The notes under the pieces were generated by a model. It ran no database searches. It worked only from the letters and a program-made list of their open reading frames with translations, and was not told where the DNA came from. A stretch of DNA of 64,000 nucleotides from Aquabacterium sp. A7-Y (lineage in GTDB: Bacteria; Pseudomonadota; Gammaproteobacteria; Burkholderiales; Burkholderiaceae_C): NCBI RefSeq assembly GCF_026153205.1, contig NZ_JAPFBW010000019.1, positions 62,001-126,000 of the forward strand, read 5' to 3'. Positions 16,938 to 24,735 of this stretch are shown in pieces (the first letter of the stretch is position 1; each line of letters starts with the position of its first letter). The position numbers and the translations under genes are program-made.

Positions 16938-18269
16938 TCAAGCGATCAGCTTGGAGAGGGTGCCCAGCGTGCCGACCAGCGTGGCGCGCGCTTGCACGGA
17001 CACGAAGGGATTGGCATCGAGTTGGGCGAGGAAGGAGTCGTTCGCAGCCCGGTCAAGGAAGGTCCGGATCGCGGCTGCAGCTGCCTGATGATGGCGTCGT
17101 CGCTCGTCAGCCTGCGCGGCGTTCAAGGCCTGATCCAGGGTGTCGGACAGGTCCTCCGCGAAGGACTGCAGAACGCCGCCCAGCTTTTCGCGCACCTTGA
17201 CCGAGAGTTCCTCAAAGACAGGGCTATCGCGGTACTGGTCCAGGATGGCCTGCTCCAGCGTGGTCAATTCGGTCTGGACTTTCTTCTTGGCAGCATCCCA
17301 GGCGAGACGGGACTTTGCGTAGTCGACCGGAGGCAGATCCGTGCTGCCGGGTGCGGCTGCCGGCAGCGCCAACAGCAGCGTGTCCAGTGCATCGAGTGCC
17401 TGCAGCGCGGCCTTGAAGTTCCCGCCTTGAGCTTTCTCGCGCGCGAACTCGGCCAAGGCGCGGATCTTGGACGAAGGGCCGACCTGTGCCTGCAGGGCCG
17501 CCAGGACGCGAGGTTCCAGGGCCGCCATGCGGCCGTCGAACTGCGTCTTCGCATCCTCTGGCGTCTTGGGCTGGGCGCCTTGCGCCTCACCCGGGGCTTC
17601 CTGCGCCTCGGTCGCCTCGGTCGCCTCGGCCGGTTCGCCGTCGTCGTCCACGCCGTCCGGGCCGCTCACCCGCACCTTCAGCTTCAGTCCGGTCTGCTTC
17701 AGCAGCGCCGCCTTGAGCTTCTTGGCCAGGCCCGCGGCCGGCTCCTGCAGCGCGAAGGTGTAGGCGTTGTCCTCGAAGACGCAGCTGCCCTCGAAGGGCT
17801 TGACCGAACTGGCCTGCAGATAGTCCTGCAGCAGTTGACGCTTGTTTTTCGAGATCGCCTTGGGCGACATCAGCACCGCCACCTCTTGGCCCGTGCTGCC
17901 CAGCAGCACGTGCATCTGCTCGCCCTTCTTCACCTTTTGCAGCAGCGGGATCAGCTTGGTCGTCAGCAGATCCGGGGCGTCGTCCCCGTCATCCTGTGCA
18001 GCGGCCTTCCGGGCCTCGACCTCGCTGACCTTGCGCTGCTTGTCCAGGGCCTTGTCCAGCCCGTCCAGCTGGCCCGCCAGCTCCTTGTCGCCCTTGTTGC
18101 TCTTGCGCAGGGCCGCTGACTGCTGCTCGATCTCGTCCAGGGCCTTGAGCTGCTGCTCCGGCGCCTTGGCCTGCTCCAGCGCCGCCAGCGCCTTCACCAG
18201 CGCGGTGTCCTTGAGCCCTCGGCCCTTTGCGAACTTCTTCCAGTCCGATTCGCTCAGTTGTTTGTCCAT
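16938..18269 (-). CDS. Hypothetical T6SS-linked protein, 443 aa (paralog of the gene at 14691-15902)
   Basis: Three consecutive ATGs follow AAGGAG. The third (18269) gives the best spacing and the start MDKQLSESDWKKFAKGRGL, matching the paralog. The N-terminal helical domain (APEQQLKALDEIEQQSAALR, residues about 30-80) is followed by a middle domain (VAVLMSPKAISKNKRQLLQDY; LKVRVSGPDG). An acidic Glu/Ala linker comes next (residues about 210-235), then a helical C-terminal region with the segment EKAQGGNFKAALQALDALDT. It starts 59 bases after the TssBC-like gene on the same strand. The function is unknown, and a scaffold or cargo-handling role in the secretion locus is inference. Confidence 0.68.
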   Translation of the reverse strand: MDKQLSESDWKKFAKGRGLKDTALVKALAALEQAKAPEQQLKALDEIEQQSAALRKSNKGDKELAGQLDGLDKALDKQRKVSEVEARKAAAQDDGDDAPDLLTTKLIPLLQKVKKGEQMHVLLGSTGQEVAVLMSPKAISKNKRQLLQDYLQASSVKPFEGSCVFEDNAYTFALQEPAAGLAKKLKAALLKQTGLKLKVRVSGPDGVDDDGEPAEATEATEAQEAPGEAQGAQPKTPEDAKTQFDGRMAALEPRVLAALQAQVGPSSKIRALAEFAREKAQGGNFKAALQALDALDTLLLALPAAAPGSTDLPPVDYAKSRLAWDAAKKKVQTELTTLEQAILDQYRDSPVFEELSVKVREKLGGVLQSFAEDLSDTLDQALNAAQADERRRHHQAAAAAIRTFLDRAANDSFLAQLDANPFVSVQARATLVGTLGTLSKLIA

Positions 18270-18328
18270 CATCATTTCTCCTTCTGATTCGGCCCGTCCC
18301 ATGACGAGCTGTTTGCAAGCAGATCGCC

Positions 18329-20071
18329 TCAGTCCAAGGACTTCAGCAATGCGGCCAGCTCGGCATCCACCTCGGTGTCGGCGGGCTCCGCGGTCGCGGC
18401 CTCTTCGGACGCCGGCGTGTCCGACGCCGTGTTGCCATTCAGTTCAGCCAGCAATGCGTCCAGCGACACGTCTTCCGAGGACGTGGCGGAGGCGTCTTCG
18501 GTCTCCACGCCGGAGGACCTGCCGTCAGCCGCCGGATCGGCCTCGGCCGGCACCCGGGGTGGGGGTGGCGGGGCCGCGGCGGCCTGCAGCGAGGGTCTTC
18601 CGGCGGCTCGCGACAGCGGTGCGCCATTGACCGCCGCCAGGGCCTGCATGCGCACCATCGGCTCGTTCTTGGCGGCCAGCAGCGGCTGCACGCCGAATTC
18701 ACGCAGGGTGACAGCCATGTCCGCGCGGATCAGCCGGTCGGTGCAGGGCAGGGCGGTCGTATCGCCGGCCTCGTCGCGCAGGACCTGCATCGGCATGTCC
18801 CGCAGGCAGATGCCGCCGTCCTGCATCCACGCGCAGAGGGCGGCCAGCGCCGGATGGCCCCACAGCAGCGAACGCAAGCCTTCGCGCGGGTTGAACTCCT
18901 CGAAGTCGAAGCTGGCGATGGGGTCGGTGCGCCGACCGTAGGCATGGCGCAGCAGAAAACGCGGCCCCGCCAGGCACAGGAAGCCGGCCTCCGGCAGGCG
19001 ACGCAAGGCGGCGAGCGCCTCGCGAACCTCTGCCGGCGGCGGCTTGCGGCGCTCCGCCAGCAGGTCGGTCGTCATGGCACTGAAAACCGGCGCGCCCGCG
19101 TGGGACGCGACCCGGGCCAAGCGGCCCAGCAGCGCCGCGTGTGAGGGTGTCGGCTCGAAGCCATGCAGCGCTGCGATCGCCGCATAGCCGCCGCCAGCTT
19201 CTTCCCCGGGCTGGCTCACCAGCCAGCGGTACAGGCCGGTCTCGGCCAGGTCGTTGGTGCCGGCGAGGTCCGCTGCCAGCTCTTCGGCGCTCACATCCAG
19301 AAGGTGAACCTCCAGACGCGCGCCTGTCTCCAGTTGCCGCAGCAGCAGATCGACACCGCGCCACAGCGATTCGAGCTGCTGGAAGTCGCGATCGTGCAGC
19401 ACCGCCCGAAGCGTATCGCCCATCGCGTCATCGACCGCGCCCAACAACTCGGCGAGCTGCGGCGAAGGCGCCGGCCTGACGAAGGGGCCGACGGCGCGGC
19501 GCACGAGCGCATCGAGCGCCGCGTCCATCCCGAGCGTCGCCGCGCCGTCTGCGCGGCCTGTGCGCGGACGCTGCACCAGCCGGGCGAAGTCGTCCAGTCC
19601 GGCGGCCGTCGGATGCGGGATGGCACCCGCCCGGCCGGAGCGTCCTGTGGCCAGCGACAAAGGCCGCCCGGCATCCTCGGCCCATTGCCGCAGTTCGGCC
19701 GCCGCCGCGCTGAAGGACGAGGGCTGGACCAGCCGGCGCCGCAGCTCGCGCAGGGCGGCGAACATCGGCAGTTCACGGATCAGCGTGTCGGGATGGAAAT
19801 CGTCGAGCGCCCTGAGCGTCACCGGCACGGTGGATCCGTCCGGTCCGAGCGGCAGGGCCAGGCGCAGACCCGCCCGCTCGATGGCCTCGTCCAGGGTGTC
19901 GAAGCTGACGTCGCGGGGACGGCGCGCCGCCAGCGTCGCGCCGGTGTCGAGCCGTCCGGCGAGAGCGCCGGCGCTGAAGTCGCCCAGAAGCGCGATCCGC
20001 AGCGGCCGGCGCTGGGACCAGGGGGGAGGCGTCGATTCGAGACGCCCGATGTCTAGCAAGAGTTCGTTCAT
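18329..20071 (-). CDS. T6SS sheath-like protein with TssB-like and TssC-like parts in one chain
   Basis: A 580-aa protein. AAGGA precedes the ATG at 20071. Residues about 15-120 resemble TssB (RPLRIALLGDFSAG, then VTLRALDDFHPDTLIRELPM). Residues about 175-475 resemble TssC: HDRDFQQLESLWRGVDLLLR is nearly the same as HHQDFQQLESAWRGLHYLVN in the tssC product at 32786-34276, followed by IASFDFEEFNPREG and LREFGVQPLL. The last ~90 residues are a low-complexity Pro/Ala/acidic tail ending LAALLKSLD. The locus also has separate tssB and tssC, so this is an additional sheath-family subunit. Its place in the machine is unknown. Confidence 0.82.
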   Translation of the reverse strand: MNELLLDIGRLESTPPPWSQRRPLRIALLGDFSAGALAGRLDTGATLAARRPRDVSFDTLDEAIERAGLRLALPLGPDGSTVPVTLRALDDFHPDTLIRELPMFAALRELRRRLVQPSSFSAAAAELRQWAEDAGRPLSLATGRSGRAGAIPHPTAAGLDDFARLVQRPRTGRADGAATLGMDAALDALVRRAVGPFVRPAPSPQLAELLGAVDDAMGDTLRAVLHDRDFQQLESLWRGVDLLLRQLETGARLEVHLLDVSAEELAADLAGTNDLAETGLYRWLVSQPGEEAGGGYAAIAALHGFEPTPSHAALLGRLARVASHAGAPVFSAMTTDLLAERRKPPPAEVREALAALRRLPEAGFLCLAGPRFLLRHAYGRRTDPIASFDFEEFNPREGLRSLLWGHPALAALCAWMQDGGICLRDMPMQVLRDEAGDTTALPCTDRLIRADMAVTLREFGVQPLLAAKNEPMVRMQALAAVNGAPLSRAAGRPSLQAAAAPPPPPRVPAEADPAADGRSSGVETEDASATSSEDVSLDALLAELNGNTASDTPASEEAATAEPADTEVDAELAALLKSLD

Positions 20072-20129
20072 GCGGTTTCCTTGGCCGGTCGACGGGTGTG
20101 GACACGCAGCAGCGTCGGGAGATCGCATC

Positions 20130-21467
20130 TCATGCACGCACCGCCCACAACTGAAGTTCCAGTCCCGGGAAGTCGCCGCCGACATGGAGCGCCAGGCCGC
20201 CCGAGTGCTCCAGCTGCCGCCACAGATCGTTGCCGCGGGTGTCCAGCTCGAAGTAGCTGAACCCGGCGTGGAAAGGGATCTGCCGTGGCGCGACCGGCAA
20301 GGCGCGCAAGGGCACGCCAGGCAATTGCAGGTTGACCAGGTTTCGGATCTGTTCAACGCTGCCGATCTTGACCTGGGCCGGAAAGCGCGAGCGCAGGGCT
20401 TCGGTCGGCATCTGCGCCGAGGCGGCGAGCACGAACTGGGCCTTGCGTTGCATGTCGACATCCGGCACCAGTGCCACCCGCACGCCATGCTTGCGCTCTT
20501 GCAGCGGGATGGCGATGGCCCCTTGCTCGAGCACCAGCGACAAGGATCGCCGCAGCACCTCCATCAGCGCCTGGAAGCAAGGCCCCGGATGGTCGTGCAC
20601 ATAAACCGGCAGCGCGGCAGGCCGGCGCGTCCCGTCGAAGACCGCCAGGTCGCCGGCCAGTGCGGCCCCCCAGGCATACACCTGCTTCGGATGCAGGACC
20701 GAGCCCTCCAGCCATTGGGTCAGGGCGGGCTCGTGACGGTTGATGCAGCCGAGCAGCAGGAAATCCGCGATGTCGCTCACGCCGGCGCTGCTCGGTTGGA
20801 CCAGCCGCGCGGCGAGAGCATCGCCGCGCTGCCTCAGAAGTCCCTGCAGTTCGCGCAGGTGGCCCAGGAGCAACTCGTTGCCGAGAGCGTCCAGGGTGGG
20901 CGGGATGTACTGCGCGTCCAGCACCACCTGATGGTCGCCGCGCCGCTCGCGCACCTGGCAGACGCCCAGCGTGACATGTCCGTCGCCGCAGTCGCGTGCC
21001 AGCATCAGTCGCAGATGCGGCCGCCCCAGTTGCAGCCTGGCCGTCCGCGACCCATCGACGTTGCTGTCAGGGACATCGGCCTCGCCGACGAGGTAGCGCA
21101 GCGGCGCCTCGCCACCGGGCCCTTCGGCATCGGTCTCCGCCAGGCCCGGCCGCGCCAGCGCCAGCGCCAGCACCACCAGTTCGTCGCGCGCATCCGGCGG
21201 CACGTCCAGCGCCAGCGGCGCGACGTCCTCGCCGGGCAGGTCGATCGCCAGGCCGTCGGGCAGCAAGCCGCGGGCGCGCAGCAGCGCGATCTTGCCGAGC
21301 GCCAGCGCGCTGCGGTCGAGCTGCAGGTCCAGCCAGCCCCAGGCGTAGGGGATCAGGCCGGTGAGCCGGGCCTGCCGCTGGTACGCCTGATGGCGATCGT
21401 GCTGTTGGAAGTGTTGCGGTTGGAGGAAGGTGCCTTCCGACCAGATGACGTTTTGGTGCCAGGGCAT
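20130..21467 (-). CDS. tssK: T6SS baseplate subunit TssK
   Basis: 445 aa. The N terminus HQNVIWSEGTFLQPQHFQQH is the characteristic TssK opening. The shoulder/neck region and the C-terminal head domain follow at normal family length. TssK links the baseplate wedge (TssE/F/G) to the membrane complex, yet no membrane-complex gene is present in the window. It starts 81 bases after the 262-aa unknown gene and is followed 58 bases later by the TssBC-like gene. Confidence 0.95.
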   Translation of the reverse strand: MPWHQNVIWSEGTFLQPQHFQQHDRHQAYQRQARLTGLIPYAWGWLDLQLDRSALALGKIALLRARGLLPDGLAIDLPGEDVAPLALDVPPDARDELVVLALALARPGLAETDAEGPGGEAPLRYLVGEADVPDSNVDGSRTARLQLGRPHLRLMLARDCGDGHVTLGVCQVRERRGDHQVVLDAQYIPPTLDALGNELLLGHLRELQGLLRQRGDALAARLVQPSSAGVSDIADFLLLGCINRHEPALTQWLEGSVLHPKQVYAWGAALAGDLAVFDGTRRPAALPVYVHDHPGPCFQALMEVLRRSLSLVLEQGAIAIPLQERKHGVRVALVPDVDMQRKAQFVLAASAQMPTEALRSRFPAQVKIGSVEQIRNLVNLQLPGVPLRALPVAPRQIPFHAGFSYFELDTRGNDLWRQLEHSGGLALHVGGDFPGLELQLWAVRA

Positions 21468-21548
21468 AAGAGATGTTGGAAATCAGGGAGATGAGAGCGG
21501 GGGTTCAGCGCTTCATAAACGGGCAGGGCTGGAGCGGCGGACCCGAGC

Positions 21549-22337
21549 TCAGCGCAGCCCGTAAAAGCGGTTGTCGATCCACGCCAGCCGCAGCGGCAGC
21601 TGACGGAGGTGGCGCTGATCCTGCGAGCGCGCGCCGAGCGCGGGTCGGCCCTCCGGGTCCAGGCACTCCAGCAGCCGTCCGCCGGCCATCGGCTGCAGGA
21701 CGAAGCGCGTGGAGGGGGGTTGCCACTGCCAGGCCTGCCCGTCGGGCGCGCGCAGGAGGGTCGATCGGAGCTGGCCCTCCTGCTCTGCAGCGTCGCGCTG
21801 ATAGGCCGTGGCCAGTTCCTCGCGGGCCAGACGGGTGAGCGCCAGCCAGGGATCTGCGTCGCCTCGGTTGAGCGCCAGCGCGATGCCTTGCAGGAGAGCC
21901 TGCGCCTGCGCCTGCAGCTCCTGGGTGAGCGCAGCGACCGGTGCGTCCAGCCAGCGCCAGCGGGGGAAGGCCAGCGGCAGGTCCACCTGCTGGCGCAGGA
22001 CCGGGGACGGCGCGTCCGGTTCCTCTTCGGACGACCCACCCGGCGCCCAGGCCAGCCGGGCCAGCTCGCGCGAGCGCTCGCCGCCGGCCACGTCACCCAT
22101 GCGGGTGAGGTGCAGGTCCACGGACGCGCCGATCGTCGCGCCATCGGTGGCCGGCCGGTCCAGCGTCAGCGGATCGATGTGCAGCTCCAGCGAGTTGGAC
22201 CCGCGCACCATGAACTCGTGCACCGCCAGGCAGATCCGCGGACTCTCCGGCGTGGCGCGGGCCACCGAGATGCCGTTGAGCCAGGCCTCTGCGTGGCAGC
22301 CGGCAGCTTCCAGCCGCAATGTCAACAAGCGCTTCAT
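21549..22337 (-). CDS. Hypothetical T6SS-locus protein, 262 aa
   Basis: The start at 22337 (MKRLLTLRLEAAG) is chosen over an upstream ATG because GGAG lies 8 bases before it and it shares a TGATG junction with the preceding stop. The N-terminal ~60 residues (HAEAWLNGISVARATP, HEFMVRGSNSLELHIDP) look like a jelly-roll/galactose-binding-like segment, a weak pattern match only. The rest is helical with a tryptophan-rich middle. The family was not recognised. Tight coupling to the 568-aa gene suggests they act together. Confidence 0.68.
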   Translation of the reverse strand: MKRLLTLRLEAAGCHAEAWLNGISVARATPESPRICLAVHEFMVRGSNSLELHIDPLTLDRPATDGATIGASVDLHLTRMGDVAGGERSRELARLAWAPGGSSEEEPDAPSPVLRQQVDLPLAFPRWRWLDAPVAALTQELQAQAQALLQGIALALNRGDADPWLALTRLAREELATAYQRDAAEQEGQLRSTLLRAPDGQAWQWQPPSTRFVLQPMAGGRLLECLDPEGRPALGARSQDQRHLRQLPLRLAWIDNRFYGLR

Positions 22338-24043
22338 CAGCTCCAGCTCCATTCGACAAGACGCAGCCCGGGCATCAGGTCCAGGCTCTGCTCCAGCCGA
22401 CCGGTCCAGGGATCCACCTGGGTCACGCGGACCTTCACCGGCTCCAGCGAGGCCTCGAAGTACCACTCCAGCCCACCGCCGCGCTGCCGCTCGCGCAGGC
22501 CAGCCCGCCCGAGCAGTGCCGGGGCCTCTCCGGCCCAGGTCCACTGCGCCAGCGCGGCGCCGGGCGCCGTGACCGCTTCGGTGCTCAGCGCCATCGGCAG
22601 CCGGAATTCGTGCTGCGGGGCCGGCGCGGACCGGTCCTCGGCGCTGTCCCAGCTGAGGCGCCAGTCGGCGCGCCCGTCCACCCGCAAGCGCAGCGAGGTA
22701 TGGCTCTCGCCGCGACGCAGGGTCCCGGAGAGCGTCAGGGCCAAGTGGCAGGCGCACAGGTGCAGATGGCCGGCGACACGCAGGACGGGCGGCGATACCC
22801 AGGCCGGCTCCAAGGACTGATAGCCCCAGGTCACGCCGGCCTCGCCGGCGAGTGCGCGGGGCCGGGCTTCCAGACCTGCACCGCTCATGCCATCAATGCC
22901 TTGCCACTGGTCGAACAGCCGTGACAGGCCGTCCCGCAGTTGCTCATCGAGCGCGGCGAAGCCGCGCTGCCAGTGAGCTGCGTCGTCGGGCCGCCCGTCG
23001 GTCTCGAGGGTGATGGGGCGCAGCGGTGCTGCGGGTTGGACGGGGGAGCGGGGCGGCGCCGCCGGCCACACCCGCGTTTCGACCGGCCCCCGGGTCCAGG
23101 CGAGCAGCCGTTGCGCCGACGGGTAAAGGGCCAGGCAGGTCGACTGCCGTCCCCACGCGGGGCCGCGATCGCGCAAACCGCAACTCTCGATGCTCAGCGT
23201 TTGCAGCAGCGGTTCGCGGCTCACAGCCAGGCCGTCGGGCAAGGCGACGGCCGGGAGCGCGCAGCGCCAGTCGAGGGCTTGCGCGCCACGGCGCACCTCG
23301 ACGCCGGTGGCGCTGGCGTGGCGGAGGGACGGATGATCATGCTCGGCACAGCTGCCGAGCATGCGCGTGCGCAGTCGCAAGATGCTGCCTTCGGTCGGCG
23401 AGGCTGCTCCGAGCAGATGCAGCGCTTCGGGCAGCGGCTGGTCCGCCGTCGAGGACCAGCCCTGCGGCAGGGCCGCCGCGGGCTCGCGACACCAGCGACC
23501 GTCACGGTGGCGGTACAGCAGCGGCGGCGCGGCGTGTCCACCGTGGAGCCGATCGAAACGCAGCGCCAGCACGTCGCACGCGCTGGTGGCCGTCAGAGGG
23601 CTGCGGTCGCCCAAGGTGCCGACGGCACCGCAGGGCCCGAGCGCCTGGTCGAGATGAGCCAGTGCCTGGCGGAAGCGCTCCGTCGCCGGCCCGGGCGGCG
23701 TGCCGTCGCCGGCCTCGAGCGCCTCGACCGCCTGCCGGCCGAGTTGATAGACCTTGGCCGCCTCCGGCGCCGGCCTCTGCAGCGCCTGCAGCGCCCAGGC
23801 GTGGGCAGGCAGGTCTTCGAACGCCTCACCGAAGAGGGCCGTCAGCGCGAGGTAGCGCCCCACCGATAGCGCATGCGACAGGCCGTGGGCTTGCGCGCGC
23901 CGCCAGGCGCGCATGAGCAGCGGTGGCTCCAGCGCGACGTCGGTCCGGAGTGCTTCCGTCACAGCGGCGCCGATGCGCGCCAGGTCGTGCTCCAGCGTGC
24001 GGGCTTCCAGCCGCAACTGTTGAGCGGGGTTGAGGGCGATCAT
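22337..24043 (-). CDS. Hypothetical T6SS-locus protein, 568 aa; candidate adaptor-loaded cargo
   Basis: Starts at 24043 by an ATGA overlap with the DUF4123 gene. The N-terminal ~110 residues are helical (LRLEARTLEHDLARIGAAV; SHALSVGRYLALTALFG). The remainder is a large, mostly beta region rich in Arg, Trp and Leu, with no signal peptide or membrane segment, no PAAR repeat and no recognised toxin motif. DUF4123 proteins typically load the product of the next gene onto VgrG, which makes this the best-placed effector candidate. A structural or accessory role in the locus is the alternative. Confidence 0.68.
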   Translation of the reverse strand: MIALNPAQQLRLEARTLEHDLARIGAAVTEALRTDVALEPPLLMRAWRRAQAHGLSHALSVGRYLALTALFGEAFEDLPAHAWALQALQRPAPEAAKVYQLGRQAVEALEAGDGTPPGPATERFRQALAHLDQALGPCGAVGTLGDRSPLTATSACDVLALRFDRLHGGHAAPPLLYRHRDGRWCREPAAALPQGWSSTADQPLPEALHLLGAASPTEGSILRLRTRMLGSCAEHDHPSLRHASATGVEVRRGAQALDWRCALPAVALPDGLAVSREPLLQTLSIESCGLRDRGPAWGRQSTCLALYPSAQRLLAWTRGPVETRVWPAAPPRSPVQPAAPLRPITLETDGRPDDAAHWQRGFAALDEQLRDGLSRLFDQWQGIDGMSGAGLEARPRALAGEAGVTWGYQSLEPAWVSPPVLRVAGHLHLCACHLALTLSGTLRRGESHTSLRLRVDGRADWRLSWDSAEDRSAPAPQHEFRLPMALSTEAVTAPGAALAQWTWAGEAPALLGRAGLRERQRGGGLEWYFEASLEPVKVRVTQVDPWTGRLEQSLDLMPGLRLVEWSWS

Positions 24044-24735
24044 CGCGTCACCTCGTGCCGGTCCGTCAGCCGGTGGCCCTGCGCCATCCGGTGATGGATC
24101 CAGACGCTGCCTTCGTTCCAGGAGAGCGAATCGAGTCCGTCGAGGAGCGCCGCCTCCTGGCCCGGATCCGCGAGCGGCAGCAGCTCGCGCAGCACGCCCG
24201 GGTCCAGCCAGTTCAGCGCCATCACGCGCCCGTCCGGCAAGGCGGCCTGCATGCGTGCACGCGCCCAGGTCCGCATCGCCATCGGCGCGAGCGGCGATCT
24301 CAGCAGCACGCCCCAATCGCTCATTGCGGGCGCCGCTTCAACCAGCAGCCAGTCCGTGAAGCCGCCTTGCGGCGCCAGCGCCAGCAGATAGGCGGCCCGT
24401 GCTGCGTGGTCGTCGTCGAGGGCACCGCGGGTCAGGCATTCGCACTCGAGCACCTCGCCCACCTGCCGGGCCGCCGCCACACGGCCGAGCGCGCCGGGCA
24501 CCCGCGAGGCCTGCAACACGGCATAAACACGGACGGCCGGGTCGCGCCAGAGCGCCTGTCGGAACTCGCCGAGCGACAGCGGCTGGCCCCCGGACGTCGC
24601 AGCGGTGATGACGGTGTCGTCGCTGACGCTCTCGATGACGGTGTCGGCGTTGTGGTCCGTCTCGATGGCGGTGTGGGTGTCGCTGTCCGGGTCGATGACG
24701 GTCAGGATGACGGTGGTGTCGATGACGGCGTTCAT
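24040..24735 (-). CDS. DUF4123 T6SS adaptor/chaperone
   Basis: 231 aa, starting at 24735 with an ATGA overlap with the vgrG stop. The DUF4123 domain occupies residues about 65-215 (VRVYAVLQASRVPG; TDWLLVEAAPAMSDWGVLLRSP; WLDPGVLRELLPL; WNEGSVWIHHR). DUF4123 (Tap/TEC) proteins bind a specific effector and the VgrG tip during assembly. An unusual N-terminal extension of about 50 residues is built from DTxI/TVI-like units (IDTTVILTVID; ADTVIESVSDDTVITA), encoded by degenerate GATGACGGTGTCG-type repeats. Confidence 0.85.
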   Translation of the reverse strand: MNAVIDTTVILTVIDPDSDTHTAIETDHNADTVIESVSDDTVITAATSGGQPLSLGEFRQALWRDPAVRVYAVLQASRVPGALGRVAAARQVGEVLECECLTRGALDDDHAARAAYLLALAPQGGFTDWLLVEAAPAMSDWGVLLRSPLAPMAMRTWARARMQAALPDGRVMALNWLDPGVLRELLPLADPGQEAALLDGLDSLSWNEGSVWIHHRMAQGHRLTDRHEVTR

